28,511 nt of DNA from Gammaproteobacteria bacterium (lineage in GTDB: Bacteria; Pseudomonadota; Gammaproteobacteria; Chromatiales; Chromatiaceae), in the NCBI GenBank assembly GCA_008080925.1, contig VMDJ01000077.1, positions 1 through 28,511 on the forward strand, written 5' to 3'. A program made the position numbers and the translations under genes. The notes beneath the pieces are model-generated. The model was not told the origin of the DNA and made no database searches. It saw only the letters and a program-made list of their open reading frames with translations. Positions 1 to 8,795 of the stretch are shown here, in pieces. How positions within the stretch are numbered: the stretch's first letter is position 1; each line of letters opens with the position of its first letter.

Positions 1-2118
1 AATGTGCTGATGGCAAACGATGGTTTCCGAAAAGAAGAGGTCGGTAAAGTTCGCCTGCCTTATGGTCGCGGCTTGGTCGGCTTGGTCGCTGAGCGTGCAG
101 AACCGATCAACCTTGATGATGCGATGAAGCATCCGCGCTATATGCATATCTCGGAAACCGGTGAGACGCAGTATCACGGCTTCTTGGGTGTGCCGATCAT
201 TCAGAACCGACGCGTGTTGGGTGTATTGGTTGTACGTCAAGAAAAGGTGCGTCAATTCCAAGATGAGGAAGTGACCTTCCTATTTACCTTGGCAGCACAG
301 TTAGCCGGTGCGATCACGCACGCCAAAGCCAGTGGTGAGCTAAGTGCTTTAACCCGTGGTGAGAGTTCGATCAGTAGCTTCTTGCAAGGTCAGCCGAGTA
401 ACACGGGTGTTGCGATCGGTACGGCGGTTGTTACCTACCGTTTGGCTGATCTGGATGCTGTACCTGATCGTGACTGTGATGACATCGCGGCAGAATGTGC
501 AACTTTTCGTAAAGCGGTCTTGGATGTTGAAAATGACCTAAGACGATTGCAAGACAACATCAGTCATAAATTACCTGAAGAAGATTTAGCCTTATTTGAT
601 GCGCTACTTTTAATGTTGGGAAGTGACACCTTAGTTACGCATACCATTGAAAGGATTGAGAAAGGTTTATGGGCTGCTGCGGCACTGCGAGACACTATTC
701 AAGCGCATGCCCAAGTCTTTGAAAGCATGGATGATCCGTACTTACGTGAACGTGCTTATGACGTGCGTGATCTAGGTCGACGCATCCTGACTCATCTGCA
801 AAATGATCAGCCGGTGGAGATCGATTACCCTGAGAACACTATCTTGGTCGGTGATGAAGTGAGTGCTATGGATTTGGCCGATGTACCAGTTGGTCGTTTG
901 GCGGGTGTTATCGCTGCAACTGGTTCAGGCTCATCTCATGCCGCCATTATGGCGCGCGCCATGGGTGTGCCTGCAGTTATGGGTGTAACCGATATGCCGA
1001 TCAGTCGTATGCAAGGTCGTGCGGTTGTGATGGATGGTTATCGCGGTCGTGTATATGTCGACCCCACGCCATCGGTTAGTGAAGAATATCAACGTCTACT
1101 CGATCAAGAGCGTGCACTTGGTGAAGAAGTCGAAGCGATGCGTGGCTTGCCATCTGAAACCATTGATGGTGTGGCAATGCCCTTGTATCTCAATACCGGC
1201 TTAATCAATGAGATGAATAGCGCTCAGCAAGAAGAGGCTGAAGGTATTGGTCTTTATCGAACTGAGCTGCCTTTTATGGTACGCGACCGTTTCCCTGGTG
1301 AAGATACGCAGATAAACAATTATCAGATGGTGTTGTCGTCTATGGCGCCTCGCCCAGTGATTTTGCGCACCTTGGATGTGGGTGGCGATAAACCACTCCC
1401 TTACTTCCCGGTAGAAGAACAAAACCCCTTCTTGGGTTGGCGTGGTGTGCGCATCTCTTTGCAGCACCCTGAGATTTTCTTAACGCAAATTCGTGCAATG
1501 CTTCGCGCGAATATTGGTTTCGGTAATTTGCAGATCATGTTGCCGATGATCACCAGTGCCTCTGAAGTCGATGAGCTCATGCAGCTTATTCAGCAAGCGC
1601 ATGATGAGTTACTCGAAGAAGGCTTTGACGTTGTGATGCCAAAGATTGGCGTCATGATTGAGGTGCCCTCTGCGGTTTATCAGATTGATGCGTTAGCGCG
1701 CCGCGTTGATTTCTTATCCGTGGGTACGAATGACTTAACGCAGTACTTGCTCGCAGTGGATCGTAATAATCCTCGCGTTGCCGATTTATACAGTGACCTG
1801 CATCCTGCGGTGATTAGTGCGCTGAAAATGATCGTTGAAGGTGCAAAGCGTTACGGTAAGCCAGTCAGTGTTTGTGGTGAGCTTGCGGGTAATCCATTGG
1901 CTGCGGTACTGATGGTAGGCTTAGGTGTTGATTCGTTGAGTATGAGTGCAGGCAGCTTGCTTAAAGTGAAGTGGGTTATCCGTAGTTGCAGTCAGTCACG
2001 TGCGCGTCAGTACCTCAATATGGTGATGCGTATGGAAGAGGCGGATCAAGTGAAGCGCTTCATGGAAGGTGTGCTTGATGATATGGGTCTTGGCGGCCTG
2101 TTTAGACCCGGTAAGTAA
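1..2118 (+). CDS. ptsP: PtsP, nitrogen-PTS enzyme I (5' partial)
   Basis: Phosphoenolpyruvate-protein phosphotransferase of the nitrogen-related PTS; in this family it takes phosphate from PEP and passes it to NPr (PtsO) and EIIA-Ntr, in the cytoplasm. Reading is open from base 1, so the true start is outside the window; compared with E. coli PtsP (748 residues) about 45-60 N-terminal residues are missing. The visible start is the C-terminal part of the GAF sensor domain (VGLVAERAEPINL, FLGVPII), which separates PtsP from sugar-PTS EI. Then come the EI N-terminal domain, the swivelling domain with the phospho-accepting His in SSHAAIMAR (codon 937-939), and the PEP-binding TIM barrel with EGIGLYRTELPF, LDVGGDKPLPYFP, SVGTNDLTQY and the catalytic Cys in VCGELAGNP (codon 1873-1875). 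All expected catalytic residues are present. The stop at 2116-2118 directly abuts the stop of the opposing ygiQ. Confidence 0.96.
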   Translation, partial: NVLMANDGFRKEEVGKVRLPYGRGLVGLVAERAEPINLDDAMKHPRYMHISETGETQYHGFLGVPIIQNRRVLGVLVVRQEKVRQFQDEEVTFLFTLAAQLAGAITHAKASGELSALTRGESSISSFLQGQPSNTGVAIGTAVVTYRLADLDAVPDRDCDDIAAECATFRKAVLDVENDLRRLQDNISHKLPEEDLALFDALLLMLGSDTLVTHTIERIEKGLWAAAALRDTIQAHAQVFESMDDPYLRERAYDVRDLGRRILTHLQNDQPVEIDYPENTILVGDEVSAMDLADVPVGRLAGVIAATGSGSSHAAIMARAMGVPAVMGVTDMPISRMQGRAVVMDGYRGRVYVDPTPSVSEEYQRLLDQERALGEEVEAMRGLPSETIDGVAMPLYLNTGLINEMNSAQQEEAEGIGLYRTELPFMVRDRFPGEDTQINNYQMVLSSMAPRPVILRTLDVGGDKPLPYFPVEEQNPFLGWRGVRISLQHPEIFLTQIRAMLRANIGFGNLQIMLPMITSASEVDELMQLIQQAHDELLEEGFDVVMPKIGVMIEVPSAVYQIDALARRVDFLSVGTNDLTQYLLAVDRNNPRVADLYSDLHPAVISALKMIVEGAKRYGKPVSVCGELAGNPLAAVLMVGLGVDSLSMSAGSLLKVKWVIRSCSQSRARQYLNMVMRMEEADQVKRFMEGVLDDMGLGGLFRPGK

Positions 2119-4293
2119 TCAGCGAGGTTTTGTTGGGCGTCGATTGCTCGGACGCGCATTACGATCATTTTTTTCCGCGCGTGTATGAGTAGTGCGGAAG
2201 TTTTTACCTTTAACCGGTTTGCGTTGGCCTTCAGGTTTGCCCCCAGTGCCCGCAGGTTGCCAGCGCGGCACCAGGTGTTTCTTTCCATTACCAATCAGGT
2301 CAGCACGTCCCATGGCTTGTAGTGCTTCGCGCAAGATTGGCCAGTTATCCGCGTCGTGATAACGCAAGAAGGCTTTATGCAGTCGACGTTGACGGCGACC
2401 TTTAGGTGAAAACACCGCTTCACTGTCACGGGTAATTTTCTTCAGTGGGTTGCGACCTGAATGCCACATAGCTGTAGCCAGTGCCATAGGTGATGGCAGA
2501 AAGGCTTGAACCTGATCAGCCCGGAAGCCATTACTCTTCAACCATAGTGCAAGGCTCAACATATCTTCATCGCTTGTACCTGGGTGTGCCGCAATGAAGT
2601 AAGGAATGAGATATTGTTCTTTGCCGGCTTCTTTAGAGTACTTATCGAACATGGCTTTAAAGCGATCGTAAGTCCCCATGCCGGGTTTCATCATCTTAGA
2701 AAGCGGGCCCATCTCAGTATGCTCGGGTGCAATCTTTAGATAACCGCCGACGTGATGGGTAACCAGCTCTTTTACATACTCAGGTGTTTCTACCGCGATG
2801 TCGTAGCGTAAGCCTGATGCAATGAAGACGCGCTTAACGCCTGGTATCGCGCGGGCTTTACGGTAAAGCTGTACCAATGGCATTTGATTGGTGTTTAGGT
2901 TTGAGCAGATGCCTGGGTAAACGCAGGATAAGCGACGGCAACTGGATTCAATTTTTGGATCCTTGCAATGCAAGCGCCACATGTTTGCTGTAGGACCGCC
3001 GAGATCAGAGATGTTGCCGGTAAAGCCCGGTGTCATATCACGGATCGATTCGATCTCTTTAAGAATCGAGCCTTCTGAGCGATTTTGAATAATGCGACCT
3101 TCGTGCTCGGTGATTGAACAGAAAGAGCATCCGCCAAAACAGCCACGCATGATGTTCACCGAGAAGCGAATCATTTCATACGCGGGAATTTTTGCTTTGC
3201 CGTAACTTGGATGTGGCACACGTTGGTAAGGCAGCTCAAAGACCTTATCGAGCTCTGGTGTGTGCAACGGAATTGGGGGTGGGTTGATCCAAACTTCACG
3301 CCCGGCATGTTCTTGTATTAATGCACGCGCATTACCTGGGTTAGATTCTAAGTGAAGAATGCGTGAGGCATGTGCGTATAACACAGGGTCCGCTTTAACT
3401 TGGTCGTAAGAGGGGAGGCGTACCACTGTCTTGTCACGATCAAGTCCACGAGGGCGACGTTCGAAGCGAATGACTTTTGCATCTTCATCAGCTTGTTTGT
3501 TAGCGCAACTTTTTTTGCCTTCAGTCGGCTTGGTGGTGTCTTGATAAGGATTGATCGGCGGGTCAATTGCACCTGGCTGATCAATCTCAGAGGAATCAAT
3601 TTCAACCCAATCTTCAGGACTTTGATTGATCGCAAAGGCACTGCCGCGCAGATCGCGAATTTCTTTGATCGATTCGCCGCTCGCAATGCGATGAGTTAAT
3701 TCAACAATTGCACGCTCTGCGTTACCAAAGAGCAGCATGTCAGCTTTTGAGTCCAGTAGCACTGAACGACGGATCTTTTCTTGCCAATAATCAAAATGCG
3801 CAATACGACGCAGACTGGCTTCAATACCACCAATAACAATAGGCACATCATTAAAGGCTTCACGACAACGTTGTGAATAAACGATGGTCGCGCGATCCGG
3901 ACGTTTGCCGCCCTCGTTGTTTGGTGTGTAAGCATCATCAGAACGAATACGACGCTCTGAGGTGTAACGATTCACCATCGAATCCATGTTGCCGGCGGTA
4001 ACGCCAAAATACAGATTCGGTTTACCGAGTCGTGCGAAATCGCTCGCTGAGTTCCAATCAGGTTGAGAGATGATACCAACACGGAAGCCTTGCGCCTCAA
4101 GTACGCGGCCGATTACCGCCATGCCAAAGCTTGGGTGATCAACATAAGCATCGCCCGTCACTAGAATCACATCGCAGCTATCCCAGCCAAGCTGATCCAT
4201 CTCTTCGCGCGACATAGGCAAAAAGGGAGCAGGGCCAAATTTATGTGGCCAGTAGCGACGATAGCTAAACAGTTCTTTAGCGATAGGTTGCAC
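2119..4293 (-). CDS. ygiQ: YgiQ family radical SAM protein
   Basis: A 724-residue protein matching the YgiQ family (E. coli 739 residues). The N-terminal block [20 protein letters not shown]-type and the motif [13 protein letters not shown] are characteristic, and a B12-binding-like N-terminal region precedes the radical SAM core. The core holds the CxxxCxxC cluster motif CFGGCSFC with Cys385, Cys389 and Cys392, which ligates the [4Fe-4S] cluster that cleaves S-adenosylmethionine. The substrate of this family is not established. The start is a GTG at 4291-4293: an in-frame stop lies at 4306-4308 and no other start codon falls between. The C terminus after about residue 660 is a basic, low-complexity tail rich in K, R, G and P, possibly nucleic-acid binding (inference). 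Convergent with ptsP with no spacer and divergent from deaD. Confidence 0.93.
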   Translation of the reverse strand: [724 protein letters not shown]

Positions 4294-4430
4294 AGTGCAA
4301 ACTCGTTAAACGTTGAATGGATGCAATCTTAACATTGAGCGTCATCAAATAGCCTTGAGCCAATTACGGGTTGGACAAAACTTTTTTCGTATTTTCAGCA
4401 ATTTAGACAAGTAATTTTTATTTTGATGCG

Positions 4431-4443
4431 TATAATCGCGCCC
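4431..4443 (+). promoter_or_regulatory. deaD promoter -10 with GC-rich discriminator
   Basis: A perfect TATAAT (4431-4436) is followed at once by CGCGCCCC. A start near 4443 would give a leader of about 70 bases before deaD. No good -35 sits at 17 bp; TAGACA at 4404-4409 is 21 bp away. The upstream flank is AT-rich. GC-rich discriminators are associated with ppGpp/DksA-sensitive promoters; that link here is inference. Confidence 0.6.
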
Positions 4444-4455
4444 CTTGCTGTAGAT

Positions 4456-4510
4456 CCCAATATTGGTGAGTGTCATTGGGCCACAGTAATTCTTTAACAT
4501 TTACTGGGCT
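4456..4510 (+). promoter_or_regulatory. Structured deaD 5' leader
   Basis: Two inverted repeats lie between the likely transcription start and the deaD ATG. CCCAAT (4456-4461) pairs with ATTGGG (4475-4480), while the overlapping palindrome CCAATATTGG (4457-4466) offers an alternative fold. CAGTAA (4484-4489) pairs with TTACTG (4502-4507), extendable by three pairs across a bulged A4483, ending five bases before the ATG and covering the only purine-rich ribosome-binding stretch. Confidence 0.5.
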
Positions 4511-4515
4511 GGGCT

Positions 4516-6411
4516 ATGACAGATTCTCAAGAACTGACGTTTTCAGATTTTTCTTTACCTGAAAACATTCTTCGCGCTATTACTGAGGTGGGCTACGAAC
4601 GTCCGTCTCCTATTCAGGCGCAATGTATTCCTCTTCTTCTTAACGGGCATGACCTTATCGGTCAGGCACAAACCGGTACCGGTAAAACAGCGGCGTTTGC
4701 GTTGCCATTGTTGGCGAATGTCGACATGAAAAACCGCGCGCCACAGCTGTTGGTTTTGGCGCCAACTCGGGAGCTAGCGATTCAGGTATCTGAAGCGTTA
4801 CAAAAGTACGCGCATCACATCCCTGATTTTCACGTCCTACCTATCTATGGTGGCCAGAGCTATAGTTTACAGCTGCGTTCTTTGAAAAAAGGTGTGCAGG
4901 TTATTGTTGGTACGCCAGGCCGTGTTATGGATCACATGGACCGCGGCACCTTAAAGCTTGACCAACTGAAATCATTGGTACTCGACGAAGCAGATGAAAT
5001 GCTGCGTATGGGCTTTATTGATGACGTGAACTGGATTCTTGAACGTGTGCCTGAGAAACGTCAAATTGCTTTGTTCTCAGCAACGATGCCGAACGAGATT
5101 CGTAAAGTTGCGGAAAAGCACTTAGTGGATCCTAAGGTCGTAAAGATCGCAGCACAAACCACTACCGCGGAATCAATCCGTCAGCGTTTTTGGATGGTGT
5201 CAGGGCTGCATAAACTCGATGCGTTAACCCGCGTTCTTGAAATTGAACCGGTTGATGCGGGTATTGTCTTTGTGCGAACTAAAACCGCTACAGTAGAGTT
5301 GGCAGAAAAGCTGCAAGCGCGTGGTTTCTCAGCAGAAGCCCTGAATGGTGATATGCCTCAGGCATTGCGTGAGAAGGTTGTTGATCGTTTGAAAGATGGT
5401 CGCTTAGACCTGCTGATTGCAACTGACGTAGTAGCACGTGGTCTCGACGTGCCACGTGTAAGTCACGTGTTTAACTACGATATTCCACACGATACTGAAT
5501 CTTACGTTCACCGTATCGGTCGTACAGGTCGTGCGGGCCGTGAAGGTGATGCGATCTTGTTTGTCGCGCCTCGTGAGCGGCGCATGTTGCAAGCGATTGA
5601 ACGTGCGACCAATAAGCAGATTGAGCCGATGCAATTGCCGTCTGTAAAAGATATCAATCAAAAGCGTGTTGAGCGTTTTAAACAGAGCATCGTTGAATTG
5701 ATGGGTAACGAAGAAGATTTGGGCTTCTATTACGAGCTGATCAGTCAGCTTGGCATTGAGCATGATCTCGACCCATTACAAATTGCGGCAGCGCTTGCGG
5801 CAAAGCTTCAAGGTGATAATCCATTTTTGTTGGATGAGTCAGCGTATAAGCAGCCAAAGCAAAATGAATCTAAGTTTAAAGATGATCGCCCACCACGTGA
5901 TCGTTCAACTGAAGGTACTAAGGTACCTGTTGAGCTTGAGGCCTTGCCTTTAAAAGACGAGCCTGAAGTGGATATGGAGCGTTTTCGTATTGAGGTGGGC
6001 TATAACCACGGTGTTAAGCCAAAGAATATCGTTGGTGCGATCGCTAACGAAGCGGATGTTGAAAGCAAGTACATCGGTCATATTGAAATTTTTGACAACT
6101 TCACGGTAATTGACCTACCTGCAGGTATGCCAACAGAAACCTTGAAGCACATGCAGAAGGTTTGGGTATGTCGTCGTCAATTGATGTTGGCGCCACTGAC
6201 CGATGAGAACTTGGTTGATACTGAGGTTGATCAGGGCGGTTCGTCTCGTCCGCCTTCAGGTGTTCCACGTAAAGAGTTCTCTCATCGCGGTAAGCGTGAT
6301 GGTAAAGGCGGTAAGCCAGGTAAGCGACGTGGTCCAAGCAAAGGCGCTAATCCTAGAGCAGGCAAACCTAAGGGTGGTAAAAAGCCACGCCGCAGTAACT
6401 CAGGCGAGTAA
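4516..6411 (+). CDS. deaD: DeaD/CsdA-type DEAD-box RNA helicase
   Basis: ATP-dependent RNA helicase of the cold-shock/ribosome-assembly type; E. coli DeaD has 629 residues, this one 631. Visible motifs in order: Q motif region (YERPSPIQAQ), Walker A AQTGTGKT at 51-58, PTREL, DEAD box at 157-160, SAT at 188-190, and HRIGRTGR at 332-339. After the two RecA-like domains comes a linker region, then a DbpA-type RNA-binding domain starting near residue 487 (MERFRIEVGYNHGVKPKNIV) that in this family targets structured RNA. The last 50 residues are a Gly/Lys/Arg-rich tail. The ATG at 4516 is preceded by only a weak ribosome-binding sequence (CTGGGCT) inside a possible hairpin. The stop abuts that of the opposing DUF1841 gene. 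A separate paralogue such as RhlE is unlikely given the DbpA domain. Confidence 0.95.
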   Translation: MTDSQELTFSDFSLPENILRAITEVGYERPSPIQAQCIPLLLNGHDLIGQAQTGTGKTAAFALPLLANVDMKNRAPQLLVLAPTRELAIQVSEALQKYAHHIPDFHVLPIYGGQSYSLQLRSLKKGVQVIVGTPGRVMDHMDRGTLKLDQLKSLVLDEADEMLRMGFIDDVNWILERVPEKRQIALFSATMPNEIRKVAEKHLVDPKVVKIAAQTTTAESIRQRFWMVSGLHKLDALTRVLEIEPVDAGIVFVRTKTATVELAEKLQARGFSAEALNGDMPQALREKVVDRLKDGRLDLLIATDVVARGLDVPRVSHVFNYDIPHDTESYVHRIGRTGRAGREGDAILFVAPRERRMLQAIERATNKQIEPMQLPSVKDINQKRVERFKQSIVELMGNEEDLGFYYELISQLGIEHDLDPLQIAAALAAKLQGDNPFLLDESAYKQPKQNESKFKDDRPPRDRSTEGTKVPVELEALPLKDEPEVDMERFRIEVGYNHGVKPKNIVGAIANEADVESKYIGHIEIFDNFTVIDLPAGMPTETLKHMQKVWVCRRQLMLAPLTDENLVDTEVDQGGSSRPPSGVPRKEFSHRGKRDGKGGKPGKRRGPSKGANPRAGKPKGGKKPRRSNSGE

Positions 6412-6840
6412 CTAAAGCGTGCCTGCGAGTTTTCGCAGGCATTCTAAATACGCTTGTTCATCTGGTGTTTGGTTGGCGCGCTGCGCTTCCCATAACACCA
6501 AGCCTAAACATTCCATCATTTGATGCTCAGCCTCATGTGCATCACCTGCTTTTTGGGTGATGCTTTGATGAAGTGCGCGTATACCGGTTGGTCGATCACT
6601 ACCTAGTTGCTCCGCTAGCGTGATATGCATACCCATGTGTAGAAACGGATTGGTTTCGCCATCGGCGATATGAAAATCTTTATCCAAGTTATCTTCTTTT
6701 AAGATGGCGTGATATTCAGGGTGTTGCTGAATCACTTGGGCAACGATCAATTCAATGCCCGCCAATAATTCACCTTGTTGTTGTTTCTGCCAGCAGTCGA
6801 GGTAAAAGCGGCGAAGTTGATCACGATTCTGTCCAAACAT
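6412..6840 (-). CDS. DUF1841 family protein
   Basis: A 142-residue small soluble protein that I assign to the DUF1841 family, of unknown function and found in proteobacteria. The opening MFGQNRDQLRRFYLDCWQK and the HPEYHAIL and NPFLHMGMH segments are typical. The chosen ATG (6838-6840) gives the usual family length; a longer reading to 6882 would add 14 residues that lie inside nth and look unlike the family. The start is one base from the nth stop (6842-6844), so it is the last gene of the rsx-nth operon and probably translated by coupling. No signal peptide, membrane segment or catalytic motif is visible; the conserved His residues could be a metal site, but that is a guess. Confidence 0.85.
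   Translation of the reverse strand: MFGQNRDQLRRFYLDCWQKQQQGELLAGIELIVAQVIQQHPEYHAILKEDNLDKDFHIADGETNPFLHMGMHITLAEQLGSDRPTGIRALHQSITQKAGDAHEAEHQMMECLGLVLWEAQRANQTPDEQAYLECLRKLAGTL
6420..6441. repeat. Perfect 9-bp hairpin inside the DUF1841 3' end
   Basis: TGCCTGCGA (6420-6428) and TCGCAGGCA (6433-6441) form a perfect stem with a four-base loop, nine bases beyond the deaD stop. It lies inside the last codons of the opposing DUF1841 gene. No clean T-run follows on either strand, so a terminator or RNA-stabilising role for deaD mRNA is plausible but not proven. Confidence 0.55.
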
Positions 6841-6841
6841 A

Positions 6842-7477
6842 TTAGTCGCTCGTCTTTTGTTTAAATTCACATAGGTCTTCAATCAGACAGGCGCCACAAC
6901 GGGGTTTGCGAGCAACGCAGGTATATCGACCTAATAGAATCAGCCAGTGGTGTGCATCAACAAGGAATTCCTTCGGGATGAGGCGGACAAGTCGTTTTTC
7001 GACTTCCAGTACGTTTTTGCCTGGCGCAATTTTTGTTCGATTAGAAACCCGGAAGATGTGTGTGTCGACCGCCATTGTGGGATGACCAAATGCCGTGTTT
7101 AAAACCACGTTGGCAGTTTTTCGTCCAACACCGGGTAGTGCCTCGAGGGCTTCGCGTGATTCGGGAACCTCAGCGTTATGCTGATCGATGAGGATCTTAC
7201 AGGTTGCGATAACGTTCTTCGCTTTACTGTTATAAAGGCCAATGGTTCTGATGTATTTGCTTAAGCCGGCAACGCCCAGCGCATGAATGGTTTCAGGGGT
7301 GTTGGCAACAGGAAAGAGTTTATCTGTCGCTTTGTTAACCCCAACATCTGTGGCTTGGGCTGACAAGATGACAGCAATCAATAATTCAAATGCATTGCTG
7401 TAGTTGAGTTCGGTAGTGGGGTGCGGATTATCCGCACGCAAGCGCTCAAAGATTTCTTGGCGCTTTTCTTTGTTCAT
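6842..7477 (-). CDS. nth: Endonuclease III
   Basis: Bifunctional DNA glycosylase/AP lyase for oxidised pyrimidines in base-excision repair; 211 residues, as in E. coli. The helix-hairpin-helix LPGVGRKTA carries Lys120 (Schiff-base residue) and Asp138 lies in MAVDTHIFR, both at the same numbers as in the E. coli enzyme. The C-terminal [4Fe-4S] motif C-x6-C-x2-C-x5-C is formed by Cys187, Cys194, Cys197 and Cys203. The ATG overlaps the rsxE stop in an ATGA (7474-7477), implying translational coupling. The rsx-nth adjacency is conserved in gammaproteobacteria. Nothing is unusual in the protein. Confidence 0.98.
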   Translation of the reverse strand: MNKEKRQEIFERLRADNPHPTTELNYSNAFELLIAVILSAQATDVGVNKATDKLFPVANTPETIHALGVAGLSKYIRTIGLYNSKAKNVIATCKILIDQHNAEVPESREALEALPGVGRKTANVVLNTAFGHPTMAVDTHIFRVSNRTKIAPGKNVLEVEKRLVRLIPKEFLVDAHHWLILLGRYTCVARKPRCGACLIEDLCEFKQKTSD

Positions 7478-8160
7478 GACTCAGTGGCAGGAGCTTCAGT
7501 TACTTTGACTGCAGGTTTCTTGGGCAAGCGTTGATCAATGACGTTTTTAATCGCGATTAAAAAGCCAAGGCCTAAAAACGCACCTGGCGGCAAGATGGCC
7601 AATAAAATACCTTCGTGGTTATCGCCAAAGTGCATGGTCCAGTTGAGTGCTGATTCACCAAACATCAGGTGCGCGCCATCGAATAGGGTGCCTTGACCAA
7701 TGAATTCACGCAGTGCACCAAGCACTACAAGCGCCGCAGTAAAGCCAATACCCATGGCGAGAGCATCAACTGCTGAAGCCATCACCGGGTTACGTGAAGC
7801 AAAAGCTTCTGCGCGACCAATGATTGCGCAGTTGGTGACGATTAGCGGAATGAAGATGCCAAGAACGGTGTAAAGACCATGGAAGTAGGCGTTCATGGTG
7901 AGCTCAACTGCGGTCACAAATGAGGCGATGATTAAAACAAACACAGGTAAACGGATTTCGGTGCGCACCCAGTTGCGAATAATCGATACGCTGACATTTG
8001 ATAGCAGCAGCACTAATGTTGTCGCGATTCCCAGGCCAAGGCCATTGATCAGCGTATTGGTGACTGCCAATAGAGGGCATAGACCCAGTAAGGCTACTAA
8101 GGCTTGGTTGTTGCGCCAGAGTCCATCAAGGGTGATGGCTTTGTAATCGATGCCACTCAT
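7474..8160 (-). CDS. rsxE: RsxE/RnfE electron-transport subunit
   Basis: Integral membrane subunit of the Rsx/Rnf complex, which moves electrons between NADH and ferredoxin-like carriers and in E. coli keeps SoxR reduced. 228 residues (E. coli 231) with about six hydrophobic segments. The conserved opening LWRNNQALVALLGLCPLLAVTNT and the central PLIVTNCAIIGRAEAFASRNP are diagnostic and resemble RsxA, its inverted-topology relative. The start overlaps the rsxG stop by an ATGA at 8157-8160. Confidence 0.97.
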   Translation of the reverse strand: MSGIDYKAITLDGLWRNNQALVALLGLCPLLAVTNTLINGLGLGIATTLVLLLSNVSVSIIRNWVRTEIRLPVFVLIIASFVTAVELTMNAYFHGLYTVLGIFIPLIVTNCAIIGRAEAFASRNPVMASAVDALAMGIGFTAALVVLGALREFIGQGTLFDGAHLMFGESALNWTMHFGDNHEGILLAILPPGAFLGLGFLIAIKNVIDQRLPKKPAVKVTEAPATES

Positions 8161-8795
8161 GAGTCTGGCTCCATGGTGTGAAGTTTCTCTTTATTGAGTT
8201 GGTGGTACTGCAAGGTGTTTTTAACCGCTTTAACCACTGCGCGTGGGGTGATGGTTGCGCCGGTAAATTGATCAAAGTCACCGCCATCACGTTTCACGGC
8301 CCATTTCTCAGATCGAGGTGAGGTTAAAGAGGTGCCATCAAAACTTTTGATCCAGTCGCTTCGACGCGTTTCGATCTTGTCGCCAAGGCCTGGTGTCTCT
8401 TTATGTTGCAGAACGCGTACACCGGTGACTTGGTTGTTCTCATTGATCGCAATCGTGAGCAAGATGTCACCTGAGTAGCCATCGGCAGTCACTGGGCTAT
8501 AGATAAGGCCGGTAGGTGTTTGTTTTAAGGTGGCGCGATAAACCTTCACTTCATCATCGCCGAGCTCATCGTCTTTAATTGACACGACATCATCAATCAC
8601 AATGTTGTCATGTTGAGCCTCGGGGAAAACGTCGTTGATTTGACGACGTAAGGTTTCGCGTTGGTTTTGAAGTATCTGTTCGTGAGTCGATTCGTAGCTA
8701 AAACCGACTAAGCTACTACCCAAAATCGCAAACGCCGCAAGAATGATCGCTGAGATGAATGCCGGCGCATAATTTTTGATCATTTGCTTGGGCAT
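8157..8795 (-). CDS. rsxG: RsxG/RnfG FMN-binding subunit
   Basis: Periplasm-facing flavoprotein subunit of the Rsx/Rnf complex, anchored by one N-terminal membrane segment (about residues 11-32). 212 residues (E. coli 206). The family motif for covalent FMN attachment appears as FTGATITP, with Thr181 as the expected phosphoester-linked residue. The block HKETPGLGDKIE is also typical. The region at about 62-85 is rich in Asp/Glu. Its ATG shares one base with the rsxD stop (TAATG, 8793-8797). Confidence 0.97.
   Translation of the reverse strand: MPKQMIKNYAPAFISAIILAAFAILGSSLVGFSYESTHEQILQNQRETLRRQINDVFPEAQHDNIVIDDVVSIKDDELGDDEVKVYRATLKQTPTGLIYSPVTADGYSGDILLTIAINENNQVTGVRVLQHKETPGLGDKIETRRSDWIKSFDGTSLTSPRSEKWAVKRDGGDFDQFTGATITPRAVVKAVKNTLQYHQLNKEKLHTMEPDS

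Noticed and set aside
2137..2175. Possible ptsP terminator: GCGTC/GACGC hairpin followed by a T-run
   Set aside because: The stem has only five pairs with a nine-base loop, and the T-run starts about 14 bases after it.
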